64,000 nt of DNA from Candidatus Brocadia sp. WS118 (lineage in GTDB: Bacteria; Planctomycetota; Brocadiia; Brocadiales; Brocadiaceae), in contig PHFX01000152.1 in assembly GCA_007618135.1 (NCBI GenBank), positions 1 to 64,000 on the forward strand. The letters run 5' to 3'. Positions 26,747 to 37,223 of this stretch are shown in pieces. Position 1 is the first letter of the stretch. Each line of letters begins with the position of its first letter. Made by a program: the position numbers and the translations under genes. The notes beneath the pieces are model-generated. The model was given only the letters and a program-made list of their open reading frames with translations. It made no database searches and was not told the origin of the DNA.

Positions 26747-26930
26747 TACCGAGGGAAATGCGCAAATGAATCAAGGGTATAAAGGGTTGGTTGAGGAATA
26801 CATTCAGGCTTGTTTATTGTTTGCTGCCCAATGTTTGAAAAACACTTTCTTCGTGCCACGAGACAAGGATATAGAGATAGCTTAGATGTGATTCTCGTAA
26901 ACATACACGTTCTCATTGAGTTATTAAAGT
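26747..26930. other. Non-coding after cassette
   Basis: No gene seen apart from a 39-codon frame from 26766 (MNQGYKGLVEEYIQACLLFA...) that I do not count as real. It is a possible remnant of a further cassette. Confidence 0.3.
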
Positions 26931-27029
26931 ATGAACCAAAAACAGCTAAAGAAAGAACTTAAAAGCCTTTTCAAAAGCACGGATTTTGTCAGTAATAATT
27001 TCCTTAATGGTAATAATCAAGTACTATGA
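26931..27029 (+). CDS. Possible 32-aa leader peptide
   Basis: MNQKQLKKELKSLFKSTDFV... ends in TGA that overlaps the next gene's ATG (ATGA). The overlap chain with the two following genes suggests translational coupling, but the peptide is too short for any family match and has no strong ribosome-binding site. Confidence 0.3.
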   Translation: MNQKQLKKELKSLFKSTDFVSNNFLNGNNQVL

Positions 27030-27241
27030 ATATCAAAAAACACCCAAATCACAAGCTGTACATTCAAACACTTCGCCGTATGTCGCCTGAGCAGAGACTA
27101 CTTAAGGCATTTGAATTATCCCAATTTTCCAGGGAGCTTTTTCTTCATGGATTGCGTAAGAGGTTTCCTGATCTACCGGATGATGAAATCAAAAAAATAT
27201 ATCTGGAACGCCTGAATAAATGTCACAACAGGAATTATTAA
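27026..27241 (+). CDS. Small hypothetical protein, partner of nucleotidyltransferase
   Basis: 71 aa, basic and aromatic-rich (RMSPEQRLLKAFELSQFSRELFLHGLRKRF). I recognise it as a recurring small gene type next to nucleotidyltransferase-like genes, with no known function. It overlaps the next gene by 22 nt. By context it could be an antitoxin or cofactor of the nucleotidyltransferase. Confidence 0.6.
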   Translation: MNIKKHPNHKLYIQTLRRMSPEQRLLKAFELSQFSRELFLHGLRKRFPDLPDDEIKKIYLERLNKCHNRNY

Positions 27242-27786
27242 GAAAAATCATTCAGACATTTGACGACGCCGGGATTCAATATATGGTAACAGGATCTGTC
27301 GCTTCAAGTTTGCAGGGTGAACCACGATCAACTCATGACATAGACCTCGTGGTTGCCATAGAAAGGACGGATGCAAAAAAGTTGGTTGCGGCATTCCCAT
27401 CGCCCGATTTTTATCTGGACGCGGAAAGTATCATGGATGCAATCAAAAGACAGGGCATGTTCAACCTCATTGATGTAAACTCGGGGGATAAAGTTGATTT
27501 CTGGATATTAACGAATGAACCTTTTGACCAATCACGGTTTGCAAGAAGGTATACCGAGGAAGTGGCAGGGATGCGAATTGCTGTTTCCAGCCCTGAGGAT
27601 ACCATACTGGCAAAATTGAGATGGGCCAAGGTATCCGGCGGCAGCGAAAAACAGTTTATCGATGCATTGCGTGTCTATGAAGTACAATTCAAGTGCCTCA
27701 ATATGGACTATCTTCAAAGTTGGGCAAAAAGGCTGGAGGTAGAATCAATGCTCCAAAAACTCCAGGAAGAAGCTGAGGTAATATAG
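27220..27786 (+). CDS. Nucleotidyltransferase-fold protein
   Basis: 188 aa. The pol-beta-type motif GSVASSLQGEPRSTHDIDLVV shows the G-S helix and the D-x-D metal pair. The second half (KVDFWILTNEPF, ISSPEDTILAKLRWAK-like segment) matches the AbiEii/DUF6036-type group found in toxin-antitoxin and defence modules. Substrate not known. It overlaps the 71-aa gene by 22 nt and is followed 13 nt later by tsaB, so it may share the operon by chance of insertion. Confidence 0.75.
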   Translation: MSQQELLRKIIQTFDDAGIQYMVTGSVASSLQGEPRSTHDIDLVVAIERTDAKKLVAAFPSPDFYLDAESIMDAIKRQGMFNLIDVNSGDKVDFWILTNEPFDQSRFARRYTEEVAGMRIAVSSPEDTILAKLRWAKVSGGSEKQFIDALRVYEVQFKCLNMDYLQSWAKRLEVESMLQKLQEEAEVI

Positions 27787-27799
27787 CTGTATTAAATCT

Positions 27800-28591
27800 A
27801 TGAAAGTACTCGGAATAGAAACATCAGGGAATATGGGTGGCGTTGTCCTTAGCAAAGACTTCCAGGTTATCCTTTCCAAGGAATTTGGAAGCATGCAACA
27901 TGGTAAAGAGCTGGTTCCAGCCATCAAGAACGCCTTTCATGAAATCGGCTGGTCACCTCATGATATCGACCTTATCGCCGTGGATGTTGGTCCGGGCTCA
28001 TATACGGGGCTACGGGTGGGCGTGACCTGCGCAAAAACGATGGCCTACGCATTGCGTAAACCCGTCATTGATGTACCCATATTCGACATCATCGCAGAGA
28101 ATTATCTAGGGAATTTATGTAAAACAACTTCGCTACTTTCCTCTACACCAGCAGAAAGTACTGGAGAAGAAAAAATAATTTATGAAGCTGTTCACACGGG
28201 TGAGTTCAATATATGCCCTATTCTTGATGCAAGGCGAAGGCATGTTTATGCATGTATTTATACATTTACCCCCGCAAGTCCTGAACAAGGATTTGCAGGT
28301 ATTCAGCGAAAAAGAATAACGGACTTTATGGTAATTCAGCCGGAAAGTCTTGTATCTATACTTCCACGACCAATAATTATTTTTGGAAACGGTGTCTCCC
28401 CTTATAAGGAAGTATTTCATGACAAAGACATCTTTATCGACAAAGAGGAGTGGGCGATACCAAAGGTTGAGTATGTTGCCCTGTTAGGAGAAAGGATGTA
28501 TGAATCAGGGCATCGATGTGAGACCGGCAAACTGTTGCCTCTTTATTTACGGCAAGCCGAGGCCATTGAAAAGCGCATGTGCAAAAAATAA
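27800..28591 (+). CDS. tsaB: tRNA threonylcarbamoyladenosine biosynthesis protein TsaB
   Basis: A 263-aa ASKHA-fold protein, partner of TsaD in making t6A37 on tRNAs that read ANN codons. The N-terminal VLGIETSGNMGG ATPase-like start and the conserved AVDVGPGSYTGLRVG segment (residues 57-71) identify it. Compared with many TsaB proteins it carries an insertion between about residues 105 and 135 (STPAESTGEEK). The start ATG 27820-type alternatives are less likely; the first ATG gives the conserved MKVLGIE. Confidence 0.9.
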   Translation: MKVLGIETSGNMGGVVLSKDFQVILSKEFGSMQHGKELVPAIKNAFHEIGWSPHDIDLIAVDVGPGSYTGLRVGVTCAKTMAYALRKPVIDVPIFDIIAENYLGNLCKTTSLLSSTPAESTGEEKIIYEAVHTGEFNICPILDARRRHVYACIYTFTPASPEQGFAGIQRKRITDFMVIQPESLVSILPRPIIIFGNGVSPYKEVFHDKDIFIDKEEWAIPKVEYVALLGERMYESGHRCETGKLLPLYLRQAEAIEKRMCKK

Positions 28592-28613
28592 GCTGTAATT
28601 GGTACCTTCCGGT

Positions 28614-29090
28614 TTAACAATCTCTGACTCTTTCCAGGGAAAGCGGCGATAAATCGGCAGGAATTGACTCCCCTATCTGTCGTATACCCAGCTTACCCTT
28701 CAACAAGATTACCTGAACGACTGATTTAATTACCCGCTTAGACGTGTCGTACGTCATCAATATCTTTCCGATAAAATACAACTTTAACAGAATGATCAAG
28801 GTTAGAGGAAACGCAAAGAGTATTGAGTGCCCCTTTGACATTTCTACGCTAAGATACGAAGTTGCCGTGTTCAGCAAGAAGACCATGGTTGTGATCGTTG
28901 CAAGGAGAATGATCCCTATCTTTACCGCCATAAATATCGTGGCGCACTTCCGCAGAAAGGATCTGTGCGATACTATCATATTACAAACAGCTCCCAGCAA
29001 ATGCCTTGTTTTATTATCCCATGTTACAACCCATTTTGTACCTTTGGAGAGTGTCGTAGTACACAACATATTACAATCCTTTCGTAACAA
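28614..29090 (-). CDS. Hypothetical membrane protein
   Basis: 158 aa. Two hydrophobic segments (FMAVKIGIILLATITTMVFL and FAFPLTLIILLKLYFIGKI) suggest two membrane helices with a basic cytosolic tail. No family recognised. It reads in the same direction as rfbB, 9 nt downstream of that gene, so it could be cotranscribed, but a competing frame exists on the other strand. An internal Met at residue 8 may be the start. Confidence 0.45.
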   Translation of the reverse strand: MLRKDCNMLCTTTLSKGTKWVVTWDNKTRHLLGAVCNMIVSHRSFLRKCATIFMAVKIGIILLATITTMVFLLNTATSYLSVEMSKGHSILFAFPLTLIILLKLYFIGKILMTYDTSKRVIKSVVQVILLKGKLGIRQIGESIPADLSPLSLERVRDC

Positions 29091-29099
29091 ATGTACCTC

Positions 29100-30140
29100 T
29101 CACGATTTTACGGTAAATCCGGTGTCTTCAAACCGGTGTTTATATTGCTTGTGGTAATACTCCATGAACTCACCGTTTTTTATCCGTTTCCACCATGACT
29201 GGTTATTTTCATACCATTGTATCGTATCTTTCAGCCCATTTTCAAATTTTATCTGTGCTTTCCACCCCAAAGACTTCAGCTTACTACAATCCAGGGCGTA
29301 ACGTCTGTCGTGCCCTTCCCTGTCTTTCACGTACTCCAGCAGTGAGTGAGGTTTCCTGAGTTCGTCTAAAATGAGATGAGCCGTATCGATATTATATCGT
29401 TCGTTTCCTCCCCCGATATTATATACCTCGCCATCTTTCCCGTGATTCATAATAAAATCGATACCCGCACAATGGTCTTCAACATGAATCCAATCCCTTA
29501 CCTGCCTTCCGTCACCATAAAGGGGAAGCGCTTTATCCTCTAAGGCATTGGTAATAAAAAGAGGAATAAATTTTTCCGGATGTTGATTTGGTCCATAGTT
29601 GTTAGAGGCCCTGGTAATAATGACCGGTAACTTATATGTCACCCAGTACGCATAAGCAAGCCGGTCTCCCCCTGCTTTGCTTGCAGCATAAGGATTGCTG
29701 GGATTCAAGGCATCTGTCTCCTTAAATGTGCCTTGATGAGCCGTTCCATAAACCTCGTCGGTAGATATCTGGATGAACTTTTTTATACTAAAACGTCTCG
29801 ACGCCTCAAGCAGGACAAAAACACCCTTCATATCCGTATCAATAAAGTTGCCTGCACTGCTAATGCTCCGGTCAACATGTGATTCTGCAGCAAAGTTGAC
29901 AAGCGTGTCAATATCTTCCTCTGAAAAAATATGTTCTACCAACTCCTGATTACAAATGTCACCCTTGTAAAATTTAAACTGCTGTGACGTCTTTGAATCG
30001 TCAAGTATATCTTTCAGATTTTCGAGATTTCCTGCATAGGTCAATTTATCCAGCACCACTGCACGCTTGCCCTGATGAATCATTCGACGGACGTAGTGAC
30101 TTCCGATAAATCCCGCACCGCCAGTAATGAGTATTGCCAT
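29100..30140 (-). CDS. rfbB: dTDP-glucose 4,6-dehydratase
   Basis: A 346-aa extended short-chain dehydrogenase that makes dTDP-4-keto-6-deoxyglucose for cell-surface sugars. It has the NAD site TGGAGFIGSHYVR at the N-terminus, the catalytic ISTDEVYG (Thr-Asp-Glu), and YAASKAGGD with the Tyr-x3-Lys pair. NNYGPNQHPEKFIPL is typical of RfbB. The ATG at 30140 gives the conserved MAILITGG start. No rfbA, rfbC or rfbD is nearby. Confidence 0.92.
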   Translation of the reverse strand: MAILITGGAGFIGSHYVRRMIHQGKRAVVLDKLTYAGNLENLKDILDDSKTSQQFKFYKGDICNQELVEHIFSEEDIDTLVNFAAESHVDRSISSAGNFIDTDMKGVFVLLEASRRFSIKKFIQISTDEVYGTAHQGTFKETDALNPSNPYAASKAGGDRLAYAYWVTYKLPVIITRASNNYGPNQHPEKFIPLFITNALEDKALPLYGDGRQVRDWIHVEDHCAGIDFIMNHGKDGEVYNIGGGNERYNIDTAHLILDELRKPHSLLEYVKDREGHDRRYALDCSKLKSLGWKAQIKFENGLKDTIQWYENNQSWWKRIKNGEFMEYYHKQYKHRFEDTGFTVKS

Positions 30141-30146
30141 AAACAC

Positions 30147-30456
30147 CGTAGCACTTCTACCACGAGGATGAGTAAATGCAACATCTGGTATGAGCAGGGC
30201 TGATTAAGGCGTTGGTTTTTACGCCGGATCTGCCTTCACGATACTTGTAAATGGTGGGGTCGCTCCGCTTAACCCACTGCACCCTACCGCAAACCCGCTT
30301 ACATATATTGGAATATCCTATACAATAAAGTTAAAATGGTGAATCCTTGTTGGAATATTTCCTTTGCTCCGATATGCAAAACCTTCGGGCTTAGCTCAAG
30401 CAAAAAGTTTCGGTCTAACAGTCAATGACACCGTCCATAAAAGGAGGGTATATTGA
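30147..30456. other. Intergenic region between rfbB and atpC
   Basis: 310 bases with no gene. It contains a GGTGGGGTCGCTCCGCTTAA tract and short palindromic remnants. The rfbB promoter is probably here. The atp cluster ends at this gap; no strong terminator with a U-run stands out. Confidence 0.35.
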
Positions 30457-30780
30457 TTAGGGTACCCATGCATAAGACTCGATATTCTCATTGTTAGCTC
30501 GTGCCCTTTCAACTTCGCTTTCCGTTACGCACCGTTCGGTAAGTACGACGGCGTTATTGTTCAGCACCTCCAGAAAACCTCCGTCAAGGATAAGCCGTAA
30601 CTCCTTGTTATTTACTTCATTTACCGTGAGATGGCCCTTCTTAAGCTCTGTAATCAGTGGTGCATGGTCTGCAAGTATTCCTAAGGATCCTTCCGTTCCA
30701 ACGGCAATAATACCGAGCACTGAATCGCTGTAAACTACCTTTTCAGGTGTAATAATTTCCAGTTTGAATGTTTTCGCCAT
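30457..30780 (-). CDS. atpC: ATP synthase F1 subunit epsilon, short form
   Basis: 107 aa. The beta-sandwich domain (residues 1-84, EIITPEKVVYSD, GSLGILADHAPL) is complete. The helical C-terminal domain is cut to about 20 residues (ERARANNENIESYAWVP) against about 50 in E. coli. That domain inhibits ATP hydrolysis in many bacteria, so this enzyme may lack that form of control. It starts 2 nt after atpD and is the last atp gene. Confidence 0.92.
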   Translation of the reverse strand: MAKTFKLEIITPEKVVYSDSVLGIIAVGTEGSLGILADHAPLITELKKGHLTVNEVNNKELRLILDGGFLEVLNNNAVVLTERCVTESEVERARANNENIESYAWVP

Positions 30781-30782
30781 CG

Positions 30783-32237
<1,455 letters not shown>

Positions 32238-32348
32238 TCAAAAACGAATCGCAGGGTGGACAAAAAGATATTACTCTTTTCCCTTTTTAAATGGAATTAT
32301 TCTTTGCCGAAATCCTCTGTTCACATTCCCGTGACATCCATTACTCAT

Positions 32349-33224
32349 TTATTTCACAAGGGCCTCAGCGCCGGAAACAACTTCGAGCAATTCCTTGGTA
32401 ATTGCCGCCTGCCGGGCCTTATTATATGAACTGGTCAATTCTTCAATCATTTCTCCGGCGTTTTCCGTTGCAGCAATCATAGCAACGCGCCGGGCAGCAT
32501 ATTCAGAAGTCAGCGATTCCAGGATGCACTGATACAATCTGGTTTTAACAAATTTCGGGAAAAGATGATCAACAATCTGAGCTGCGTTAGGTTCAAAAAT
32601 ATATTCTCCGCCAGCTTTTTTCCCTTGCGTCTCAAATGCGCCTTTATCAATAGGCAACAAACGCATGCTGGTTGAAAAAGATTGCATCACCGTATGAAAT
32701 TTTGTAAAGAACAGATGCAATTCGCAAAACTCGTTGCGTTCGTATCCTTTTATTAACTGGTCTGCTAATGCCTGCACATGACCGTATCCAAGCTTCTCTA
32801 CGCTCTCAGGGATGTGTTTTTCTATCAGAGAGGCATATTTACCCCTCGAAAAATATGAGTAACCCTTTTTTCCAATAAGGGTAAGTTTGACCTCCTGACC
32901 GGTCTTTTCCTTAATAAATTTTACCACTCTCTGGATTACGTTATTGTTATAAGCCCCGCAAAGCCCCTTGTCTGCCGTAATCAAAACGACTTTTATCACC
33001 GGAACTTTTTGCTCTTTCTCCGCAAACCACGGATGGGTACTTTCGAGCGAAGAAACCAGATGGCTTAAAACGGCATGCATCTTTTCAGTAAATGCACGTG
33101 ATGCAAGCACCCTTGACTCAACTTTCTTCAGCCTGCTTGCTGCCACCATTTCCATGGCCCGGGTAATCTGTTTGATGCTTGTAATACTTCTGATTCGTTG
33201 TTTAATTTCTCTGGTACTCAGCAT
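32349..33224 (-). CDS. atpG: ATP synthase F1 subunit gamma
   Basis: 291 aa, the rotor shaft. The N-terminal helix MLSTREIKQRIRSITSIKQI, the TADKGLCGAYN block and the C-terminal helix SYNKARQAAITKELLEV are conserved. It starts 3 nt after the atpA stop, so the pair is tightly coupled. Confidence 0.96.
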   Translation of the reverse strand: MLSTREIKQRIRSITSIKQITRAMEMVAASRLKKVESRVLASRAFTEKMHAVLSHLVSSLESTHPWFAEKEQKVPVIKVVLITADKGLCGAYNNNVIQRVVKFIKEKTGQEVKLTLIGKKGYSYFSRGKYASLIEKHIPESVEKLGYGHVQALADQLIKGYERNEFCELHLFFTKFHTVMQSFSTSMRLLPIDKGAFETQGKKAGGEYIFEPNAAQIVDHLFPKFVKTRLYQCILESLTSEYAARRVAMIAATENAGEMIEELTSSYNKARQAAITKELLEVVSGAEALVK

Positions 33225-33227
33225 TCC

Positions 33228-34742
33228 CTAACCCTTTTTTGCAAAGATTTGTTTGAATTCTTTGATAGCATTCTCTAATTTATTCGTTATTTCCGGATCG
33301 AGTTTCTTCTTTTCTTTGATCTCAATGCCAATCGATGCATATTTCTCTTTCATAAACTTCAGGAATTCTCTTTCAAAAACCCTGACCGTATCCACGGCGA
33401 TATCGTCCAGATGCCCATTAATACCGGCAAAGATTGTCATAATCTGATCTTCTACCGGCACGGGTGCGTACTGTGGCTGCTTCAGCAATTCGACCAGCCT
33501 GCTCCCCTTGGACAACTGTGCCTGGGTAAACTTGTCCAGCTCGGAACCAAACTGGGCAAAAGAGGCCAACTCACGATATTGAGCCAGGGTCAATCGCAAC
33601 GTACCGGCAACCTTTTTCATTGCAGGGATCTGGGCATTTCCACCAACCCTGGATACAGAAAGACCTACCGAGATGGCGGGACGGATACCGGCATTAAACA
33701 AATCACCCTCCAGGTATATCTGACCATCAGTAATAGAAATCACGTTTGTAGGAATATACGCTGAGTAATCGCCACCTTGCGTCTCTACCACAGGAAGTGC
33801 TGTCAAAGAACCACCGCCAAGATCATTATTCAATTTTGCCGCTCTTTCCAGCAACCTCGAATGAAGGTTAAAAATATCGCCCGGGAAGGCCTCACGACCT
33901 GGCGGACGTCTTAATAGCAGGGAAATCTGCCGATATGCAATCGCATGCTTATACAGGTCATCATAGATGGCCACAGCGTGCATACCATTATCCCTGAAGT
34001 ATTCACCCATAGCGCAACCCGCATATGGTGCAATGTATTGAAGCGGTGCAGGATCAGATGCAGAAGCCACGACAACGATACTGATATCCAACACCTTATT
34101 CTCTTCCAGCGTCTTCACAACGTCTGCAACGGTTGACATTTTCTGACCAATCGCCACATAAATACAATAGACACCTGATTCACGCTGGTTAATGATCGTA
34201 TCGATAAGAATGGCGGTTTTACCCGTTTGCCGGTCACCAATGATAAGCTCACGCTGCCCCCTTCCAATCGGAATCATCGCATCAATTGCCTTGATACCGG
34301 TTTGTAACGGCTCTTTTACCGGCTGTCTCTCGACAACGTTAGGGGAAGAACCTTCGATGGGTCTGTACTGATCTGAAGCGATAGGCCCTTTCCCATCAAT
34401 CGGCTGACCCAGGGCATTTACCACACGTCCCAGCAAAGCCTTCCCTACCGGGACCTGGACAATCTTTCCGGTAGTCTTTACGATATCGCCTTCTCTGATC
34501 TTTTCGTCAGACCCGAGAAGAATCGCGCCTACGTTATCCTCCTCAAGATTCATGGCAATACCGTACACATTTTCAGGAAATTCCAGGAGTTCGCTTGACA
34601 AACAATCATCAAGTCCGTAAATACGTGCAACCCCGTCTCCCACCTGCATGACGTGTCCCACGTTTTCCAACTTTAATTTTTCTTCATACCCTTCAATCTC
34701 TTTTTTAATGATTGAAGTAATGTCAGTGGATGCTATTGCCAT
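33228..34742 (-). CDS. atpA: ATP synthase F1 subunit alpha
   Basis: 504 aa, the non-catalytic nucleotide-binding subunit. Walker A GDRQTGKT is at residues 169-176; [11 protein letters not shown] and the arginine-finger region [11 protein letters not shown] are present. It is preceded by an unusually long 355-nt gap inside the atp cluster, which contains repeat DNA and may carry its own promoter. Confidence 0.97.
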   Translation of the reverse strand: MAIASTDITSIIKKEIEGYEEKLKLENVGHVMQVGDGVARIYGLDDCLSSELLEFPENVYGIAMNLEEDNVGAILLGSDEKIREGDIVKTTGKIVQVPVGKALLGRVVNALGQPIDGKGPIASDQYRPIEGSSPNVVERQPVKEPLQTGIKAIDAMIPIGRGQRELIIGDRQTGKTAILIDTIINQRESGVYCIYVAIGQKMSTVADVVKTLEENKVLDISIVVVASASDPAPLQYIAPYAGCAMGEYFRDNGMHAVAIYDDLYKHAIAYRQISLLLRRPPGREAFPGDIFNLHSRLLERAAKLNNDLGGGSLTALPVVETQGGDYSAYIPTNVISITDGQIYLEGDLFNAGIRPAISVGLSVSRVGGNAQIPAMKKVAGTLRLTLAQYRELASFAQFGSELDKFTQAQLSKGSRLVELLKQPQYAPVPVEDQIMTIFAGINGHLDDIAVDTVRVFEREFLKFMKEKYASIGIEIKEKKKLDPEITNKLENAIKEFKQIFAKKG

Positions 34743-34875
34743 AATACCCTACTCCTAATAATAATTGAAATTCTTCATCTTACGCGGAATGGTATCTTAC
34801 CATTCCACAAACCAATTTGAAACACCAGACCGTCTGAAGAGTTTTATTTTTCGAATCTTGTAACAGCCAAAAGGT

Positions 34876-34900
34876 GTGGCAGGAGTTTTTCTCCTGCCAC
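34876..34900. terminator. Strong hairpin within atp cluster, possible attenuator
   Basis: A 10-bp perfect stem with a 5-nt loop. Read in the direction of the operon it is not followed by a U-run (ACCTTTTGG follows), so it is more likely a processing or stabilising hairpin than a true terminator. Confidence 0.35.
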
Positions 34901-34946
34901 TATGTTCATGTTAAGGAATTTCAAACTTATACAATTCCCCTCTATC

Positions 34947-35004
34947 GGTAGGACAAGCGTCTCCGCTTGTCGTTATGATGTCAACCGGGGACGGTTGACC
35001 TGCC
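34947..35004 (+). repeat. 58-bp double-hairpin repeat, copy 2
   Basis: Same order as copy 1: GACAAGCG/CGCTTGTC hairpin, then TCAACCG/CGGTTGA hairpin, ends GGTAG/CTGCC. Located between atpH and atpA. Confidence 0.85.
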
Positions 35005-35097
35005 TTGATTCATTTCATCAGGCTTGAAAATGTCGATTTAAAAAAAGTGTTGATATTAAGCCTCATGAGAAATTATCCCAGGAAGACCGCACAAGAC

Positions 35098-35646
35098 CTA
35101 CGTAGTTCTTACTGCCAGCAATCTGGTTTTCAGATTTTTTAACTTATTCACAACACTTCCATCAATCATCTTATTGCCGATCTGAATTACCATCCCCCCC
35201 AGAATATCAGGGTTTTGAACAACCTCTAATTCTACGGTCTTACCGGTAATCTTTTTCAGTTGTTTTTTAAAATAATCCAACCGCTCCCCCGTCAAAGGCG
35301 CAACGGTTTGTACGGTAGCCTTCACGACTCCTTTCTTTCCGTCGGCGAGCGCTCTATACACATCAGGAATATATTCCAGAATCGTTTCCTTTCTCCGGTC
35401 AACCAGCAAACTCAAGAAGTTCAGCATAAGGGAAGACACCGCTTTGCCAAACACATTCTTCATTACATCCTTCTTGCTGTTTCGTGAAATCGACGGATGA
35501 AACAAGACCTTTTTAAGGTTACCGTGTTTTTTCATCACGCCACTCACCAATTCCAAATCTTTTTCGATCTGATCAAACTGTCCCTTTTGTAAAGCCACAT
35601 CCAAGAGGGCATTGATAAATGTAATTGCGTTGCTTTTATCTAACAC
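35098..35646 (-). CDS. atpH: ATP synthase F1 subunit delta
   Basis: 182 aa, the stalk protein linking F1 to the b dimer. Helical N-terminal domain (AITFINALLDVALQKG), then FLSLLVDRRK and the C-terminal GGMVIQIGNKMIDGSVVNKL block. It overlaps atpF by 11 nt. Confidence 0.94.
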   Translation of the reverse strand: MLDKSNAITFINALLDVALQKGQFDQIEKDLELVSGVMKKHGNLKKVLFHPSISRNSKKDVMKNVFGKAVSSLMLNFLSLLVDRRKETILEYIPDVYRALADGKKGVVKATVQTVAPLTGERLDYFKKQLKKITGKTVELEVVQNPDILGGMVIQIGNKMIDGSVVNKLKNLKTRLLAVRTT

Positions 35647-36145
35647 TCAATTCCCCTATCCCTTCAATAAAGTCGTCAACGAGTTTTTCCGCAGTCTTTT
35701 GACTTATGGATTGCTGAATGATCTTGGAAGAGGCTAAAATAGAAAGGTTCACTACCTGGTTCCGGATCTCGGCCAGGGCCTTCTTCCGTTCCAAATCTAT
35801 ACTTTCCTGTGCCTTTACCCTGATCTGCTCTACCTCTTCCTTGGCACGCTTAACAATCTCCTCACTTATCCGATTTCCTTCATTGATGGCCTCCTGGACA
35901 TTCCTTGCAGCCTCATCTTTTGCTTCAGCAAGTTTCTTGCGATATTCCAGCATCAGCCTCTCGGCTTCTGCCCTATCCTTTTCGGTCTTCTCATAGGTAT
36001 TTTTTACCTCATCAGTTCTTGCCTTTATCATAGCCGAGATCTTACCGAAAAGGAATTTCTTGAGGACAAAAAGCAGTATTAAGAACCCTACACCCTGGAC
36101 AATTATGGATTTAAAATTAATTCCCAGGGTATTTAAAATATCCAA
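35636..36145 (-). CDS. atpF: ATP synthase Fo subunit b
   Basis: 169 aa. One N-terminal membrane helix (IIVQGVGFLILLFVLKKFLF) followed by a long charged coiled coil (residues 35-150) that forms the peripheral stalk. Only one b-type gene is seen, so b is expected to be a homodimer. Confidence 0.94.
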   Translation of the reverse strand: MDILNTLGINFKSIIVQGVGFLILLFVLKKFLFGKISAMIKARTDEVKNTYEKTEKDRAEAERLMLEYRKKLAEAKDEAARNVQEAINEGNRISEEIVKRAKEEVEQIRVKAQESIDLERKKALAEIRNQVVNLSILASSKIIQQSISQKTAEKLVDDFIEGIGELSVR

Positions 36146-36163
36146 TCCACTTTCCTCCTACGC

Positions 36164-36436
36164 TTATTTAACAGCGTGCTGAATTAACTCAAGAACTGCT
36201 TCTGTCTTTGGCAATTTACCCATTAAAATGAAAGACATCATCAATGAATAAATCGTTAATGATTCAATAAATGCCAAACCCACAAACATAACCAGCTGTA
36301 TCTTTCCGGCCATCTCAGGTTGTCTGGCCATGCCATTAGCCGCACCAAAAACAGCGATTCCCTGTCCAATACCACAACCGAAGGCTGCAAAAGCTATTAA
36401 AGCTACTGCAACTGCCAATAAAGCAAAATAAATCAC
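36164..36436 (-). CDS. atpE: ATP synthase Fo subunit c
   Basis: 90 aa. GTG at 36436 is taken as the start because AAGGAGG lies 7 nt upstream; the longer frame from 36478 would run over the atpB stop. Two membrane helices are joined by the polar loop ARQPEMAG (37-44). The ion-binding carboxylate is Glu58 (FIESLTIY), with Gln25, Ser59 and Tyr63 nearby. It forms the rotor ring. Confidence 0.93.
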   Translation of the reverse strand: MIYFALLAVAVALIAFAAFGCGIGQGIAVFGAANGMARQPEMAGKIQLVMFVGLAFIESLTIYSLMMSFILMGKLPKTEAVLELIQHAVK

Positions 36437-36458
36437 GTCATAACCTCCTTCAAAAAGT

Positions 36459-37223
36459 TTAATGATGCTCTTCCTCATGGATGCCTATTGCACCCGCAAT
36501 ATAAAAACTCGCTAAGAGGGAAAATATCATTGCCTGTATGGTACTCCCTAACAACGCAAGAAAAACCATAGGTAAATGCATCGGGATTGGAATAAGCCCC
36601 AGGAGAAACGGGGACAAGCCGATGAATATGGCAATGATCGTATCCTCCCCCATAATATTCCCAAAAAGACGCATGGAAAGTGACAGAGGACGGGAAAGCA
36701 GTTCCTGCATCAAGTGTAAGGGAAATACCAACGGTGCAAGCCAGATCGGTTTACCTGCCATATGCTTCAGGTAACCCATAACACCGTTATTTTTGACTCC
36801 CTGATAATGGGTAACAAAGAAGACAATGAGTGTTAACGCAATGGTTGTATTAAAATTGCTCGTGGGAGAATGAAACAGGGGAATCTGCCCCAGCATATTC
36901 ATGGCAAAAATGTAAACAAACAATGTCCCGATAAATGGAATGAAAGGCCCTGCCGCCCGCCCCATCTGCGACCTGGTAAAATTTTCAAGTCCCTCCACGA
37001 TGATCTCTAAAAACGCTTGCAACCTTCCCGGAATCTTACGCAATCTTCTCGTGGCAATGATAAAAAAGATACCCAAGAAGATGATTATTATTGCCGACAT
37101 AATAATTGGTACCAACTCATGTTTTGTTAATCCCAAAATCTGACTATGGGGGTCGATGGGTACCAAATCGACAAATGAAGGTAATTCAGTTGAACTTCCT
37201 CCTTCTTCACCAGCACCAGACAC
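36459..37223 (-). CDS. atpB: ATP synthase Fo subunit a
   Basis: 254 aa, a membrane protein with five to six helices that forms the proton half-channels. The essential Arg is in SMRLFGNIMGED (about residue 190). The N-terminus SGAGEEGGSSTELPSFVDLV is hydrophilic. Order atpB-atpE-atpF is canonical. Confidence 0.94.
   Translation of the reverse strand: MSGAGEEGGSSTELPSFVDLVPIDPHSQILGLTKHELVPIIMSAIIIIFLGIFFIIATRRLRKIPGRLQAFLEIIVEGLENFTRSQMGRAAGPFIPFIGTLFVYIFAMNMLGQIPLFHSPTSNFNTTIALTLIVFFVTHYQGVKNNGVMGYLKHMAGKPIWLAPLVFPLHLMQELLSRPLSLSMRLFGNIMGEDTIIAIFIGLSPFLLGLIPIPMHLPMVFLALLGSTIQAMIFSLLASFYIAGAIGIHEEEHH

Larger units (their letters stand above)
34743..35097. other. Gap inside the atp cluster (atpH-atpA)
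   Basis: 355 non-coding bases with two structures: a perfect hairpin GTGGCAGGAG-ttttt-CTCCTGCCAC (34876-34900) and a 58-bp double-hairpin repeat (34947-35004). They lie in the probable transcript and could affect RNA stability or subunit ratio. Confidence 0.6.

Noticed and set aside
28744-29157. 137-codon plus-strand frame opposite the membrane protein
   Set aside because: It overlaps the end of rfbB and lacks the hydrophobic-segment pattern seen on the minus strand; neither is strongly supported.
34876-34900. Hairpin as rho-independent terminator of the atp cluster
   Set aside because: No U-run follows in the direction of transcription, and essential atp genes lie downstream.
36437-36478. 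Longer atpE starting at 36478
   Set aside because: It would overlap atpB by 20 nt and place AAGGAGG inside the coding region; the GTG at 36436 is well placed and gives the usual c-subunit N-terminus.
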